Shown here one piece after another: positions 39,993 to 48,177 of a stretch of 64,000 nucleotides of DNA; within the stretch, counting starts at the first letter, position 1; each line of letters begins with the position of its first letter. Origin of the DNA: Bacillota bacterium (GTDB lineage Bacteria > Bacillota > Bacilli > Paenibacillales > NBRC-103111); assembly GCA_023388055.1 (NCBI GenBank), contig JAEWGW010000016.1, forward strand, positions 124,001-188,000. The letters run 5' to 3'. A program made the position numbers and the translations under genes. Under the pieces are notes generated by a model. That model was not told where the DNA came from. It saw nothing but the letters and a program-made list of their open reading frames with translations, and did no database searches.

Positions 39993-40652
39993 ATGACTGC
40001 ACCGGATTCCTCGGCGCCCAGCCTGTATCTCCGCTTCCGCAAGAACATCACGGTCCAAAAGGGTGCGGCGGTGACGCTGGGACACGCAGCCGATCTGTTT
40101 ACAGAGCCGGAGCTGCTTCCGGAGATTTCCGCTTTGGTGCTTTTCCGGCCGGAGGAGAAGGATGGCAACCGGCTCCTGGTGGATATGATGCTGGTGACCA
40201 GGCGGGTCAAGGAGGCTGTACCGGAGATGCAGCTGGTGCACTTCGGTGAGCCCCATGCCTTGATCCAGGTGATGGAGGCTGAGCGCAAATGCCATCCTGT
40301 TCTGTTTGCGGCCGTGTGGCTTCTTTTGTTTATTGGCTCGGGGCTAGCCATCATGAACTTTCACGAGGATGTAAGTATGCCTGAGGTGCATGGGCGGATT
40401 TACGAGCTGTTGACGGGAGAACGCCCGGAGCATCCATACTGGCTGCAAATTCCGTATTCCTTGGGCATCGGCGTGGGGATGGTGCTGTTTTTCAATCATG
40501 TGTTTAAGAAGAAGTTTAACGAGGAGCCTAGCCCCCTTGAGGTGGAAATGTATCTGTACCAGCAGAATATGAACCAGTATGTGGTTGCCGAGGAGTATGG
40601 AAAAACCAGTCACGAAGGAGGGAAGCGGCCCCATGAGCGGGATAGCTGCTAA
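39993..40652 (+). CDS. spoVAA: Stage V sporulation protein AA
   Basis: A 219-residue SpoVAA homologue. The N-terminal half is a soluble domain beginning PSLYLRFRKNITVQKGAAVT, and the C-terminal half has two membrane helices (PVLFAAVWLLLFIGSGLAIM and about IPYSLGIGVGMVLFFNHVF), with a conserved charged end. SpoVA proteins mediate dipicolinate uptake into the forespore and release at germination; AA is an accessory membrane subunit. Its C-terminal tail overlaps the start of spoVAB by about 20 bases. The order AA-AB then jumps to AF, so AC, AD and AE are not in this cluster. Confidence 0.9.
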   Translation: MTAPDSSAPSLYLRFRKNITVQKGAAVTLGHAADLFTEPELLPEISALVLFRPEEKDGNRLLVDMMLVTRRVKEAVPEMQLVHFGEPHALIQVMEAERKCHPVLFAAVWLLLFIGSGLAIMNFHEDVSMPEVHGRIYELLTGERPEHPYWLQIPYSLGIGVGMVLFFNHVFKKKFNEEPSPLEVEMYLYQQNMNQYVVAEEYGKTSHEGGKRPHERDSC

Positions 40653-41061
40653 TGCCCTGATCGCGTTTATCGGCTTGGCAGGGGGGATTGCGGTGGGCAG
40701 CGGCATGGTCGCCTTCCTGCTGGTGCTGGACATTGTGCCGCGCCTGGCCCAGCTGACCCGCTCCGCCGACCGGATTCACGGTTACGAAACAGCAGTGGTA
40801 ACCGGCTCCGTGTTCTGGACGGTGGCGGATTTTATGGATTGGCGGTTTTCCGGCACGGTGTTGTCTCCTGCTATTATGGGGCTTTTCAGCGGGGTGTTTG
40901 TAGGTATGCTGGCTGCGGCACTGACGGAGGTTATCAATGTGCTGCCCATCTTGGCCAAGCGGCTTGGCATGTCCCGGCATATTCTGTCCTTGCTGATGGC
41001 GATGATCTTGGGGAAAGTGGCGGGTTCCCTGTTTGAGTGGCTGGTTTACCACGGCAAATAG
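40633..41061 (+). CDS. spoVAB: Stage V sporulation protein AB
   Basis: A 142-residue polytopic membrane protein of the SpoVAB family, with hydrophobic helices AALIAFIGLAGGIAVGSGM-like, the LTRSADRIHGYETAVVTGS motif and FLLVLDIVPRLAQ. GGAGGG (40617-40622) lies 10 bases before ATG 40633, inside spoVAA; a longer frame from 40579 lacks a ribosome site. It overlaps spoVAA, giving coupling, and is followed after 77 bases by spoVAF. Confidence 0.88.
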   Translation: MSGIAANALIAFIGLAGGIAVGSGMVAFLLVLDIVPRLAQLTRSADRIHGYETAVVTGSVFWTVADFMDWRFSGTVLSPAIMGLFSGVFVGMLAAALTEVINVLPILAKRLGMSRHILSLLMAMILGKVAGSLFEWLVYHGK

Positions 41062-41138
41062 CCACTTATGCTGCGGTTTCCGCTGCCTCCCGGAGATGTG
41101 GCGGGTCTACTAGAATAGGAAAGCGAGGTGGCTTTACA

Positions 41139-42938
41139 ATGGGTCCTGATGAAATGAACCCGGACGAGCATCACGGGCATTCCGGCCATATGCCGGTGCC
41201 TCCCTTCCCGGAGGGAGGAGAGGGGGAGGACAGTCACGCTGCCCCGCGCCGGAAGACGCTTCTCCGCAGGCCGGTGGAGGTTGGCGCGTTCCACCGGCAT
41301 GAGGAGGAAGCCGGAGAGAAGCGTGAGGAGCCTAACGACCGGCATAAACACTCCGGCAAGGAAGCGGCTCAGAAGAAAGAAGAGCGGGAACCCAAGGGAC
41401 GCAGCAGCCACAAAAATCAACAAAGCGGCGCCCAGAGCAGAATGACGGAGGAAGAAAACCGTCTGAAGAATTTGAAGGAAATACCGGATTCGATTGAGGA
41501 CGTCAAACGTGCCCTGGAGGAAAAAGTCGGCCTGGGCATCAGCTTTGACGTGACCTTCCGGGAGATGGTTTTCGGCGGTGTCCGCTGCAGCTTCCTCTAT
41601 ATGAACGGCTTCGCTAAGGATGAAGCCTTGATCGAGGTAATCAAACGGCTGACCTATGCCAGCGAGGAGGAGCTGGGGCATGATCCGCTGGACAAGCTGA
41701 AGGATAACCTGGTGGCCCATATCCAGGTGGAAAGTCTGGAGAAATTCGATGAGGTCATCGATAAAACACTAGCGGGGATGACAGCTCTTTTCGTGGAGGG
41801 CGCACGTGCCGCACTGGTCATTGATGCCAAGAATTTCCCGGTCCGTTCCACCTCGGAGCCGGATCTGGAGCGGGTGGTTCGTGGAGCCCGGGACGGCTTC
41901 GTGGAGACCTTGATGACCAACGTCACGCTGATCCGCAGAAGATTACGGGATCCGCGGCTTAAATTTGAGGTGGTGCAGGTAGGAGCGCGCACGAAAACCG
42001 ATGTGTGTATCGCCTACATCCAGGATATAGCCGCCCCGGAACTTATCGATACCTTCCGGAATAAAGTGGAAGAGGTCGTGATTGACGGGATTCCCTTGGG
42101 TGAGAAGCAGCTGGAGGAAATTCTGGTCCAAAAATCGGGATGGAATCCCTACCCGTTGGTCCGTTATTCGGAGCGGCCGGATGTAGTGGCTGCCCATCTA
42201 CTGGAGGGCCATGTGGTGCTTCTGGCGGATACCTCCCCCAGCGCCATGATCCTGCCCTGCACCATGTTCCAGCTGATGCAGCATGCAGAGGAATACCGTC
42301 AAACCCCGGCGGTGGGCACTTATTTCCGTTGGGTGCGGTACTTCGGGATTATCGCGTCGCTTTTCCTATTGCCCATCTGGTACCTGATGGTGGCCCACCC
42401 GGAGCTCAAGCCGGTTGGCATGGAATGGCTCGGTCCGGAAAAAATGGCACGTCTGCCGGTAATCGTGCAGTTTCTCATCGCTGAGCTTGGCGTCGATCTG
42501 ATGCGGATGGCCGCGGTGCATACGCCAACTCCGCTGGCGACCGCAATGGGCTTGATCGCCGCTATCCTCATCGGCCAAATTGCCGTGGAAACCGGCATGT
42601 TCGTAAACGAGGTCATCATGTACATGGCAGTTGCGACCATCGGCACCTTCGCTACACCCAGCTATGAATTGGGGATGGCCAACCGCCTCTCCCGGATCAT
42701 TCTGCTGTTGGCAGCCGCTGCCTTGGGCGTACCGGGACTGGTGGGTGCAACCACCGTCTGGCTGATTATGCTTACCGTACAGCGTTCGTACAACTCACCC
42801 TACATGTGGCCGTTTATACCGTTTAATGCAAAGGCGCTTTATACGGTATTAATCCGCAGAACCTTTGGTGAAAGCCGCCATCGGATCAGTCTGACGGATA
42901 CGACAGACAATACCCGGCAGCCGGTCTCCGACGGATAG
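41139..42938 (+). CDS. spoVAF: Stage V sporulation protein AF (GerA-like) with N-terminal extension
   Basis: A 599-residue protein related to GerAA-type germinant receptor subunits, involved with SpoVA in germination. From about residue 108 it follows SpoVAF: LEEKVGLGISFDVTFREM, VRSTSEPDLERVVRGARDGF, ILVQKSGWNPYPLVRYSERP and a set of five or so membrane helices near the C terminus (MGLIAAILIGQIAVETGMF, LSRIILLLAAAALGVPGLVG). The first 107 residues are hydrophilic and rich in histidine, lysine and glutamate, an extension absent from B. subtilis SpoVAF. GAGGTGG, 7 bases before ATG 41139, supports it. The gene normally lies at the end of spoVA before lysA, as here. Confidence 0.9.
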   Translation: MGPDEMNPDEHHGHSGHMPVPPFPEGGEGEDSHAAPRRKTLLRRPVEVGAFHRHEEEAGEKREEPNDRHKHSGKEAAQKKEEREPKGRSSHKNQQSGAQSRMTEEENRLKNLKEIPDSIEDVKRALEEKVGLGISFDVTFREMVFGGVRCSFLYMNGFAKDEALIEVIKRLTYASEEELGHDPLDKLKDNLVAHIQVESLEKFDEVIDKTLAGMTALFVEGARAALVIDAKNFPVRSTSEPDLERVVRGARDGFVETLMTNVTLIRRRLRDPRLKFEVVQVGARTKTDVCIAYIQDIAAPELIDTFRNKVEEVVIDGIPLGEKQLEEILVQKSGWNPYPLVRYSERPDVVAAHLLEGHVVLLADTSPSAMILPCTMFQLMQHAEEYRQTPAVGTYFRWVRYFGIIASLFLLPIWYLMVAHPELKPVGMEWLGPEKMARLPVIVQFLIAELGVDLMRMAAVHTPTPLATAMGLIAAILIGQIAVETGMFVNEVIMYMAVATIGTFATPSYELGMANRLSRIILLLAAAALGVPGLVGATTVWLIMLTVQRSYNSPYMWPFIPFNAKALYTVLIRRTFGESRHRISLTDTTDNTRQPVSDG

Positions 42939-42951
42939 TACAAATCAATCG

Positions 42952-42981
42952 GCCGTTTGTGTATGGCACAGACGGCTTTTA
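42952..42981 (+). terminator. Rho-independent terminator after spoVAF
   Basis: GCCGTTTGTG pairs with CACAGACGGC with one wobble, loop TATGG, followed by TTTTAT. Confidence 0.75.
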
Positions 42982-43024
42982 TATGTTATTTTGTTGGTAG
43001 ACCAATTGACAAGGAGAAATGGCA

Positions 43025-44356
43025 ATGTATCTGCATGGGACAAGTCGAATTAATGATAACGGCCATCTGGAAATTGGCGGCGTCGACGCCGTTCAACTTA
43101 GAGAGCAATTTGGAACTCCCCTTTATGTCGTCGATGAGGAGCTGATCAGAAGACGCTGCCGTGAATTCATCGGCGCCTTCAAATCCTCCGGACTGAAGTT
43201 TCAGGTGGCATATGCCTCCAAGGCCTTCTGTACCATGGCCATGTGCCGGATCGTGGATGAAGAGGGGCTTTCCCTCGATGTAGTATCTGACGGCGAGCTC
43301 TATACCGCTCTTCAAGCCGGATTCCCGCCAGAGCGGATTCACTTCCACGGGAACAACAAAACCCCCCGCGAAATCAACATGGCGCTGGAGGCTGGAATCG
43401 GCTGCTTCGTTGTCGATAACTTTGTGGAGCTGGAGCTTCTGAACGCCTTGGCCGGTGAGCGCAACCGCAAGGTCAATGTGCTTCTCCGGATCACACCGGG
43501 CGTGTCTGCCCATACTCATGAATATACCTCTACCGGCCAGCAGGACTCCAAGTTTGGCTTTGATTTGGGCAACGGAGCCGCATACCGGGCTGTCGAGGCG
43601 GCATCCCGCCAGCCGAACCTGGTGCTTTTGGGGCTCCACTCTCATATCGGCTCCCAGATTTTCGAGGTGGAAGGCTTCAAGCTTGCCGTAGAGAAGGTGA
43701 TGGGTTTCGCGGTGAAGGTCCGCAGTGAGCTGAATGTGCTGTTTAAGGTAGTGAACCTGGGCGGCGGCTTCGGCATCCGTTATGTGGAAGGGGACAGCCC
43801 GCTGCCTGTTGCGGAATATGTCCATGCCATCGTAGACAGCATTCATACCTCCTTTGCCGGCCAGGACTATCCCGTTCCGGAAATCTGGATCGAGCCGGGC
43901 CGCAGTATTGTAGGGGATGCAGGCACCACCCTTTATACTGTGGGCACTTATAAGGAAATTCCCGACATCCGCAAGTATGTGGCCGTTGACGGAGGCATGA
44001 CGGATAACCCCCGCCCCGCTCTCTATGAATCTCAATATGAGGCTATGCTGGCCAACCGTGCCACCGCAGCACCGGAAGAAGTTGTATCCATCGCCGGCAA
44101 ATGCTGCGAAAGCGGGGATATGCTGATTTGGGATCTGTCCCTGCCCAAGGTTAACTCCGGTGATTTGCTGGCGGTAGCCTGCACAGGTGCGTACAATTAT
44201 TCCATGGCCAGCAATTACAACCGGATTCCCCGTCCGGCTGTGGTCTTCGTCAAGGATGGCAGCGCCGATCTGGCGGTGAAGCGCGAATCCTACGACGATA
44301 TTGTCGGCAATGATCTGATTCCCGAACGGATGAAGAAGGCTCCTGCACGAGCGTAA
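43025..44356 (+). CDS. lysA: Diaminopimelate decarboxylase
   Basis: PLP enzyme of the last lysine step. The PLP lysine lies in FQVAYASKAFCTMAM, with the HFHGNNKTPREI, GLHSHIGSQIFE, VNLGGGFGIRY and EPGRSIVGDAG motifs and the partner-subunit active-site CCESGD. 443 residues is usual. AAGGAG (43011-43016) is 2 bases from ATG 43019 but 8 from ATG 43025, which is preferred. spoVAF-lysA-ppiB is the order found in B. subtilis. Confidence 0.97.
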   Translation: MYLHGTSRINDNGHLEIGGVDAVQLREQFGTPLYVVDEELIRRRCREFIGAFKSSGLKFQVAYASKAFCTMAMCRIVDEEGLSLDVVSDGELYTALQAGFPPERIHFHGNNKTPREINMALEAGIGCFVVDNFVELELLNALAGERNRKVNVLLRITPGVSAHTHEYTSTGQQDSKFGFDLGNGAAYRAVEAASRQPNLVLLGLHSHIGSQIFEVEGFKLAVEKVMGFAVKVRSELNVLFKVVNLGGGFGIRYVEGDSPLPVAEYVHAIVDSIHTSFAGQDYPVPEIWIEPGRSIVGDAGTTLYTVGTYKEIPDIRKYVAVDGGMTDNPRPALYESQYEAMLANRATAAPEEVVSIAGKCCESGDMLIWDLSLPKVNSGDLLAVACTGAYNYSMASNYNRIPRPAVVFVKDGSADLAVKRESYDDIVGNDLIPERMKKAPARA

Positions 44357-44363
44357 TCCTTAT

Positions 44364-44398
44364 CCCTGCCGAGCGTCTGCAGCGCGGCAGGGTTTTTT
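44364..44398 (+). terminator. Rho-independent terminator after lysA
   Basis: CCCTGCCG and CGGCAGGG form an 8-bp stem followed by six T residues. Confidence 0.9.
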
Positions 44399-44427
44399 GT
44401 TGTTCATTTTGCTACAGTTTGAAACAT

Positions 44428-44456
44428 TTGAATTTCACGCGGCAATCCGATACAAT
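44428..44456 (+). promoter_or_regulatory. Sigma-A promoter of ppiB
   Basis: TTGAAT, a 17-base spacer and TACAAT (44451-44456), with the ppiB start 37 bases downstream. Confidence 0.8.
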
Positions 44457-44492
44457 AAGTCAGATCGATTCCATTTACAAAGGAGACTCCTC

Positions 44493-44927
44493 ATGAAAAA
44501 AGGTACCATCACATTGGAGAACGGCGGCACTATCAATCTGGATTTTGATGCCGAACATGCCCCAAACACGGTTGCCAATTTTGAAAAGCTGGCCAATGAA
44601 GGCTTTTATAACGGACTGACCTTCCACCGTATCGTTCCCGGTTTTGTCGCTCAAGGCGGCTGTCCCCGCGGCAACGGCACAGGCGGCCCCGGATACAATA
44701 TCAAGTGCGAAACTGCCGGCAACCCCAACAAGCATGTCCGCGGCGTCATTGCCATGGCCCATGCAGGCAAGGACACCGGCGGCAGCCAGTTCTACATTAC
44801 CTATGACTCCTTCCCGCATCTGGACGGCGTACATACCGTGTTCGGCAAGGTGACAGAAGGTATGGAGCATGTGGATGCCCTGAAGCAAGGCTCCAAAATG
44901 TCCGAAGTGAAGGTATGGGAGGAATAA
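44493..44927 (+). CDS. ppiB: Peptidyl-prolyl cis-trans isomerase (cyclophilin)
   Basis: A 144-residue cytoplasmic cyclophilin. The catalytic arginine lies in GLTFHRIVPGFVAQGGCPRG and the other active-site parts are visible: AMAHAGKDTGGSQFYITYDS, then HTVFGKVTEGMEHVD. AAAGGAG lies about 8 bases before the ATG. It is monocistronic, bounded by its own promoter and a terminator. Confidence 0.96.
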   Translation: MKKGTITLENGGTINLDFDAEHAPNTVANFEKLANEGFYNGLTFHRIVPGFVAQGGCPRGNGTGGPGYNIKCETAGNPNKHVRGVIAMAHAGKDTGGSQFYITYDSFPHLDGVHTVFGKVTEGMEHVDALKQGSKMSEVKVWEE

Positions 44928-44957
44928 TCTCCCTTACATGAACTTATGTTTACCTAT

Positions 44958-45003
44958 AGCCCAAGAGCATCTCCGGGTAATCCGGAAGCCTCTTGGGCTT
45001 TTT
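44958..45003 (+). terminator. Rho-independent terminator after ppiB
   Basis: AGCCCAAGAG and CTCTTGGGCT form a perfect 10-bp stem with an inner TCCGG/CCGGA hairpin, followed by five T residues. Confidence 0.92.
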
Positions 45004-45106
45004 GGACAAGTGTTGCCCCGGCTTCTCCCAAAAAGGCCTGTTTACCCTTATTGCGTTATTCTGTTATGATGAATACTAGAATGCATGAAGGGCAAGTGAA
45101 CGCGCG

Positions 45107-47191
45107 ATGACAACCAGACATAAGGAAGCGGCCCGCTTGTTTTGGGGATTTACTGTTCTGCTGGTCTTCTTTGCGGGGGGAGCAGCTTTTGCGCTTTTTG
45201 CCAGCCGCCAGCCGGCACCGCCGGCCCAGGATGGTATCCTGGATTTATCAGCTTGGGATTTCTCCCAAAACGGATCCTTGCTGTTGTCCGAAGGATGGGA
45301 GCTGTACCGCAACCGGCTGGTTGAGCCGGAGAGCTTCGTTTTGAACCCGCAAAAGCCGGATGAATATGTCAAGCTTCCCCATATGTGGAGCGGAGGCCGG
45401 CCGGAGACGGGGGAAGAGCTGGCCACTTACCGGATTCAGGTGAGGCTGGGACCGGAGCAAGCGGGCACCCGCAAGGCTTTGGGGATACGGGACATCCAAT
45501 CGGGGTACCGGATTTATGTCAACGGCCAATTGTACGGCGACGGAGGTGTGTTGGGGAAATCCCCAAGCCCTCCGGAAGCGGCCATTTATCCGTCGATCAT
45601 CGGGTTTCCTGTAACGGCAGGGAATAATGAAATCATTGTCCAGGTCGCCAATTCGGCTTACCAGAGAGGCGGCATACATTCTATTTTTACCTTCGGGAAT
45701 TCTCTTGATATCTATCAATACCGGGAGAGGACCCTGGTATGGAAAATATCGGTGATGGCCGCCTTGGCTACCTTGGGCGTCTACCATCTGGCCCTGTTTT
45801 GGATGCGCAAACGGGATTCCATGAGTCTGGTGACCAGCATCACCTGCTTATTGATGTCGGTTCGGATTATGGTGCTGGATGAAGGCATTCTGACCTTCCT
45901 GGCCCCCTCCCTTGCGCCGTGGTGGTCCAGACTCTCCTACTTCACCTTATATGCCGGTATTCCGTTCCTGCTGGCTGTTATTCAGCTGCTGTATCCCCGG
46001 GAAATGAGCAAACGGGTGACCCGGACGGTATGGATTTTCAGCGGGGGGTTAGCCTTAGCGGCCCTTGTTCTACCTGTCAGAGCATATACCTGCACCTTTA
46101 TTCCCTTTTTGGTGGTGCTCCTGATCGTTCTCGGGTACTGTCTGTTCGTCTTGGCATATGCCGTTGCGCGGAGCCGCACCGGAGCCTGGATCAATGCCTT
46201 ATGTGTCTTGATTATGATCGGCACGGTTGTGAACGATATCCTGCTCGAGCAGGGTGTAATCCAGAGCTTTTCCCTGATGCCCATCAGCGTGTTCCTGCTG
46301 GCCTTTGCCGAAACCCTGGTCATTGCCCACCGATATTCCAAGGCGTATGTGGATGTGGAGAATGTATCCGGCCAGCTGGTCCAGCTTAACCAGCAGCTGG
46401 AGGAGAAAATTAAGGATCGGACGGAAGCGCTGGAAATCACCAATGCCCATCTGATGTATGCCAATGAGCATCTTCATCAGCTGGAAACCTCGCGGCGGGA
46501 GCTTATCGCCAATGTAACCCATGAGCTGGGGACACCTATGACTTCCATACAGGGCTATATGAAGGCCTTGTTGGACGGGGTAATCCAGCCGGAGAAGCAA
46601 TACATCCAGCTCTTGTACGACAAGATCCAGATGGCCGACAGGCTGGTGCAGGACTTGTTCGATCTGACGAAGCTGGAGGAGGGGCAGACCACCTTCCATA
46701 TGGTGGATGTAATTGTGGATGATTTGTTCGATGAGTATTTCTCCAGCTTCCAATGGGATGTAGAAAACCAGGGGATTCATTTTCTGCTGCTAAAGCCGGA
46801 AACGGCCCAGGAAGGGTTGCCTGTAGCCCGAATTGACCCCATCCGTATCCGTCAGGTGATTACGAATCTGGTGCATAACGCCCTTAACTATACAGAAGAA
46901 GGGGGCACCATCACCATCCGCGGCGAATACGGGCGGGATCGGCTTGTGATTCAGGTGACAGATACCGGCAAGGGAATTGACCCGCAGCTGCTGCCTCATA
47001 TTTTTGACCGTTTTGTGAAGGGGAATGGCAAAAAGAGGAGCGCCAGGGACGGATCAGGGCTCGGATTGGCCATTGCCAGAGAAATCGTCATGCATCATGG
47101 AGGAATTCTGACTGTCCACAGTGAATACGGTAAAGGCAGTACCTTTCAGTTTGATATTCCGATTGAATTCATTCCAATGGTGGTGGACTAA
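45107..47191 (+). CDS. Sensor histidine kinase with 7TMR-DISM-type sensory module
   Basis: A 694-residue membrane kinase. After an N-terminal anchor (FWGFTVLLVFFAGGAAFALF) comes an extracytoplasmic DISM-type jelly-roll region to about 205, then seven hydrophobic helices (about 208-415) ending in a coiled coil (VSGQLVQLNQQLEEKIKDRT). The HisKA box ANVTHELGTPMTSIQGYM holds the phosphorylated histidine near 472; HELGTP replaces the usual HELRTP. HATPase motifs follow: LVHNALNYTEEGG, DTGKGIDPQLL and GSGLGLAIAREI. The gene pairs with the response regulator starting 2 bases after its stop. The signal is unknown; DISM modules are often proposed to sense carbohydrate or wall-derived ligands. Confidence 0.92.
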   Translation: MTTRHKEAARLFWGFTVLLVFFAGGAAFALFASRQPAPPAQDGILDLSAWDFSQNGSLLLSEGWELYRNRLVEPESFVLNPQKPDEYVKLPHMWSGGRPETGEELATYRIQVRLGPEQAGTRKALGIRDIQSGYRIYVNGQLYGDGGVLGKSPSPPEAAIYPSIIGFPVTAGNNEIIVQVANSAYQRGGIHSIFTFGNSLDIYQYRERTLVWKISVMAALATLGVYHLALFWMRKRDSMSLVTSITCLLMSVRIMVLDEGILTFLAPSLAPWWSRLSYFTLYAGIPFLLAVIQLLYPREMSKRVTRTVWIFSGGLALAALVLPVRAYTCTFIPFLVVLLIVLGYCLFVLAYAVARSRTGAWINALCVLIMIGTVVNDILLEQGVIQSFSLMPISVFLLAFAETLVIAHRYSKAYVDVENVSGQLVQLNQQLEEKIKDRTEALEITNAHLMYANEHLHQLETSRRELIANVTHELGTPMTSIQGYMKALLDGVIQPEKQYIQLLYDKIQMADRLVQDLFDLTKLEEGQTTFHMVDVIVDDLFDEYFSSFQWDVENQGIHFLLLKPETAQEGLPVARIDPIRIRQVITNLVHNALNYTEEGGTITIRGEYGRDRLVIQVTDTGKGIDPQLLPHIFDRFVKGNGKKRSARDGSGLGLAIAREIVMHHGGILTVHSEYGKGSTFQFDIPIEFIPMVVD

Positions 47192-47193
47192 AC

Positions 47194-47910
47194 GTGACTT
47201 CGGAGAAGTTGCTGGTTGCAGAGGATGACCAGGAAATCAGAGATCTCATAACGCTGTATCTGAAAAAGCATGGCTTTCATGTCATTGTTGCGGAAAATGG
47301 TCTGGAGGCATTGCGTGTATTCGAAAAAGAGCTTCCGGAGCTGGTTCTGCTGGATATAAATCTGCCGCTGATTGACGGGTTCGGCGTATGCCGGGAAATC
47401 CGCAAGATATCCAATGTGCCGGTTATTTTTATCAGCTGCCGGAATGACTCGGAGGATGTGGTCAACGGCCTGGAAATCGGCGGTGACGACTATATTGTGA
47501 AGCCCTTTGACCCCGCGGTGGTTCTGGCCCGGGTCCAGGCGAATCTGCGCCGTGCGCCCATTTTCAACCGGTTTTTGGCCCAGCCGGCGCCGAAGGAAAT
47601 CGCGGATGTGCTCCATTTTGGTGAATTGACCATCGATCTCAAGAATTATGCGGTCCGGTTGGACCAAGTGCCGGTGCCCTTGTCGGCCAAGGAGATTCAG
47701 CTGTTGTTCTTTATGGCGCAAAATCCTAACCAGGTTTTTACCACCGAGCAGTTGTATCATCGGGTTTGGGGAGCCGAGAGCAATTCCGATACCCGCACTG
47801 TTTTGGTCCATATCAGCAGCCTCCGCAAAAAAATCGAACCGCTGCCCGCATCCCCGAAATTCATCCATAATATCAGGGGCATCGGTTATAAATTCAGCCC
47901 GTCCGTCTGA
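47194..47910 (+). CDS. OmpR-family response regulator
   Basis: A 238-residue regulator with receiver-domain residues E10-D11-D12 (LLVAEDDQEI), phospho-aspartate D54 (LVLLDINLP) and the KPFDP lysine near residue 105. A C-terminal winged helix follows (PLSAKEIQLLFFMAQNPNQV, TRTVLVHISSLRKKIE and FIHNIRGIGYKF). GTG is the start, immediately after the kinase stop, with GGTGG inside the kinase gene as ribosome site. It is surely the partner of the preceding kinase. Targets are unknown; the neighbours give no pathway hint. Confidence 0.94.
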   Translation: MTSEKLLVAEDDQEIRDLITLYLKKHGFHVIVAENGLEALRVFEKELPELVLLDINLPLIDGFGVCREIRKISNVPVIFISCRNDSEDVVNGLEIGGDDYIVKPFDPAVVLARVQANLRRAPIFNRFLAQPAPKEIADVLHFGELTIDLKNYAVRLDQVPVPLSAKEIQLLFFMAQNPNQVFTTEQLYHRVWGAESNSDTRTVLVHISSLRKKIEPLPASPKFIHNIRGIGYKFSPSV

Positions 47911-48074
47911 TCAAGGAACGGTAGGCAAATTGATTTATCAGATTTTTTTATGAAATTCCCCCGAAATCCCTCAAGATTGGGGAAAAGACGCCTCTAGAGC
48001 GCTTTTTATGAAACAATCAGCCATTTCTCAGCCTGTGGCATGAAGAAGGCATGGATCAGTGGAATTTTCACGGT

Positions 48075-48102
48075 TTGACGATGGACACAAAAAACGTATA
48101 TA
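48075..48102 (+). promoter_or_regulatory. Candidate sigma-A promoter of the CBS-domain protein
   Basis: TTGACG, a 16-base spacer and TATATA (48097-48102). The leader to the chosen start is about 70 bases and includes AAAGGAGG at 48132-48139, which precedes no obvious start codon. Confidence 0.6.
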
Positions 48103-48177
48103 GTTTTATTATGTATATATTTTGAACTTATAAAGGAGGTGTATCCTAGCCGGTCCCCTGGACGGTTAGGAGCTAAA

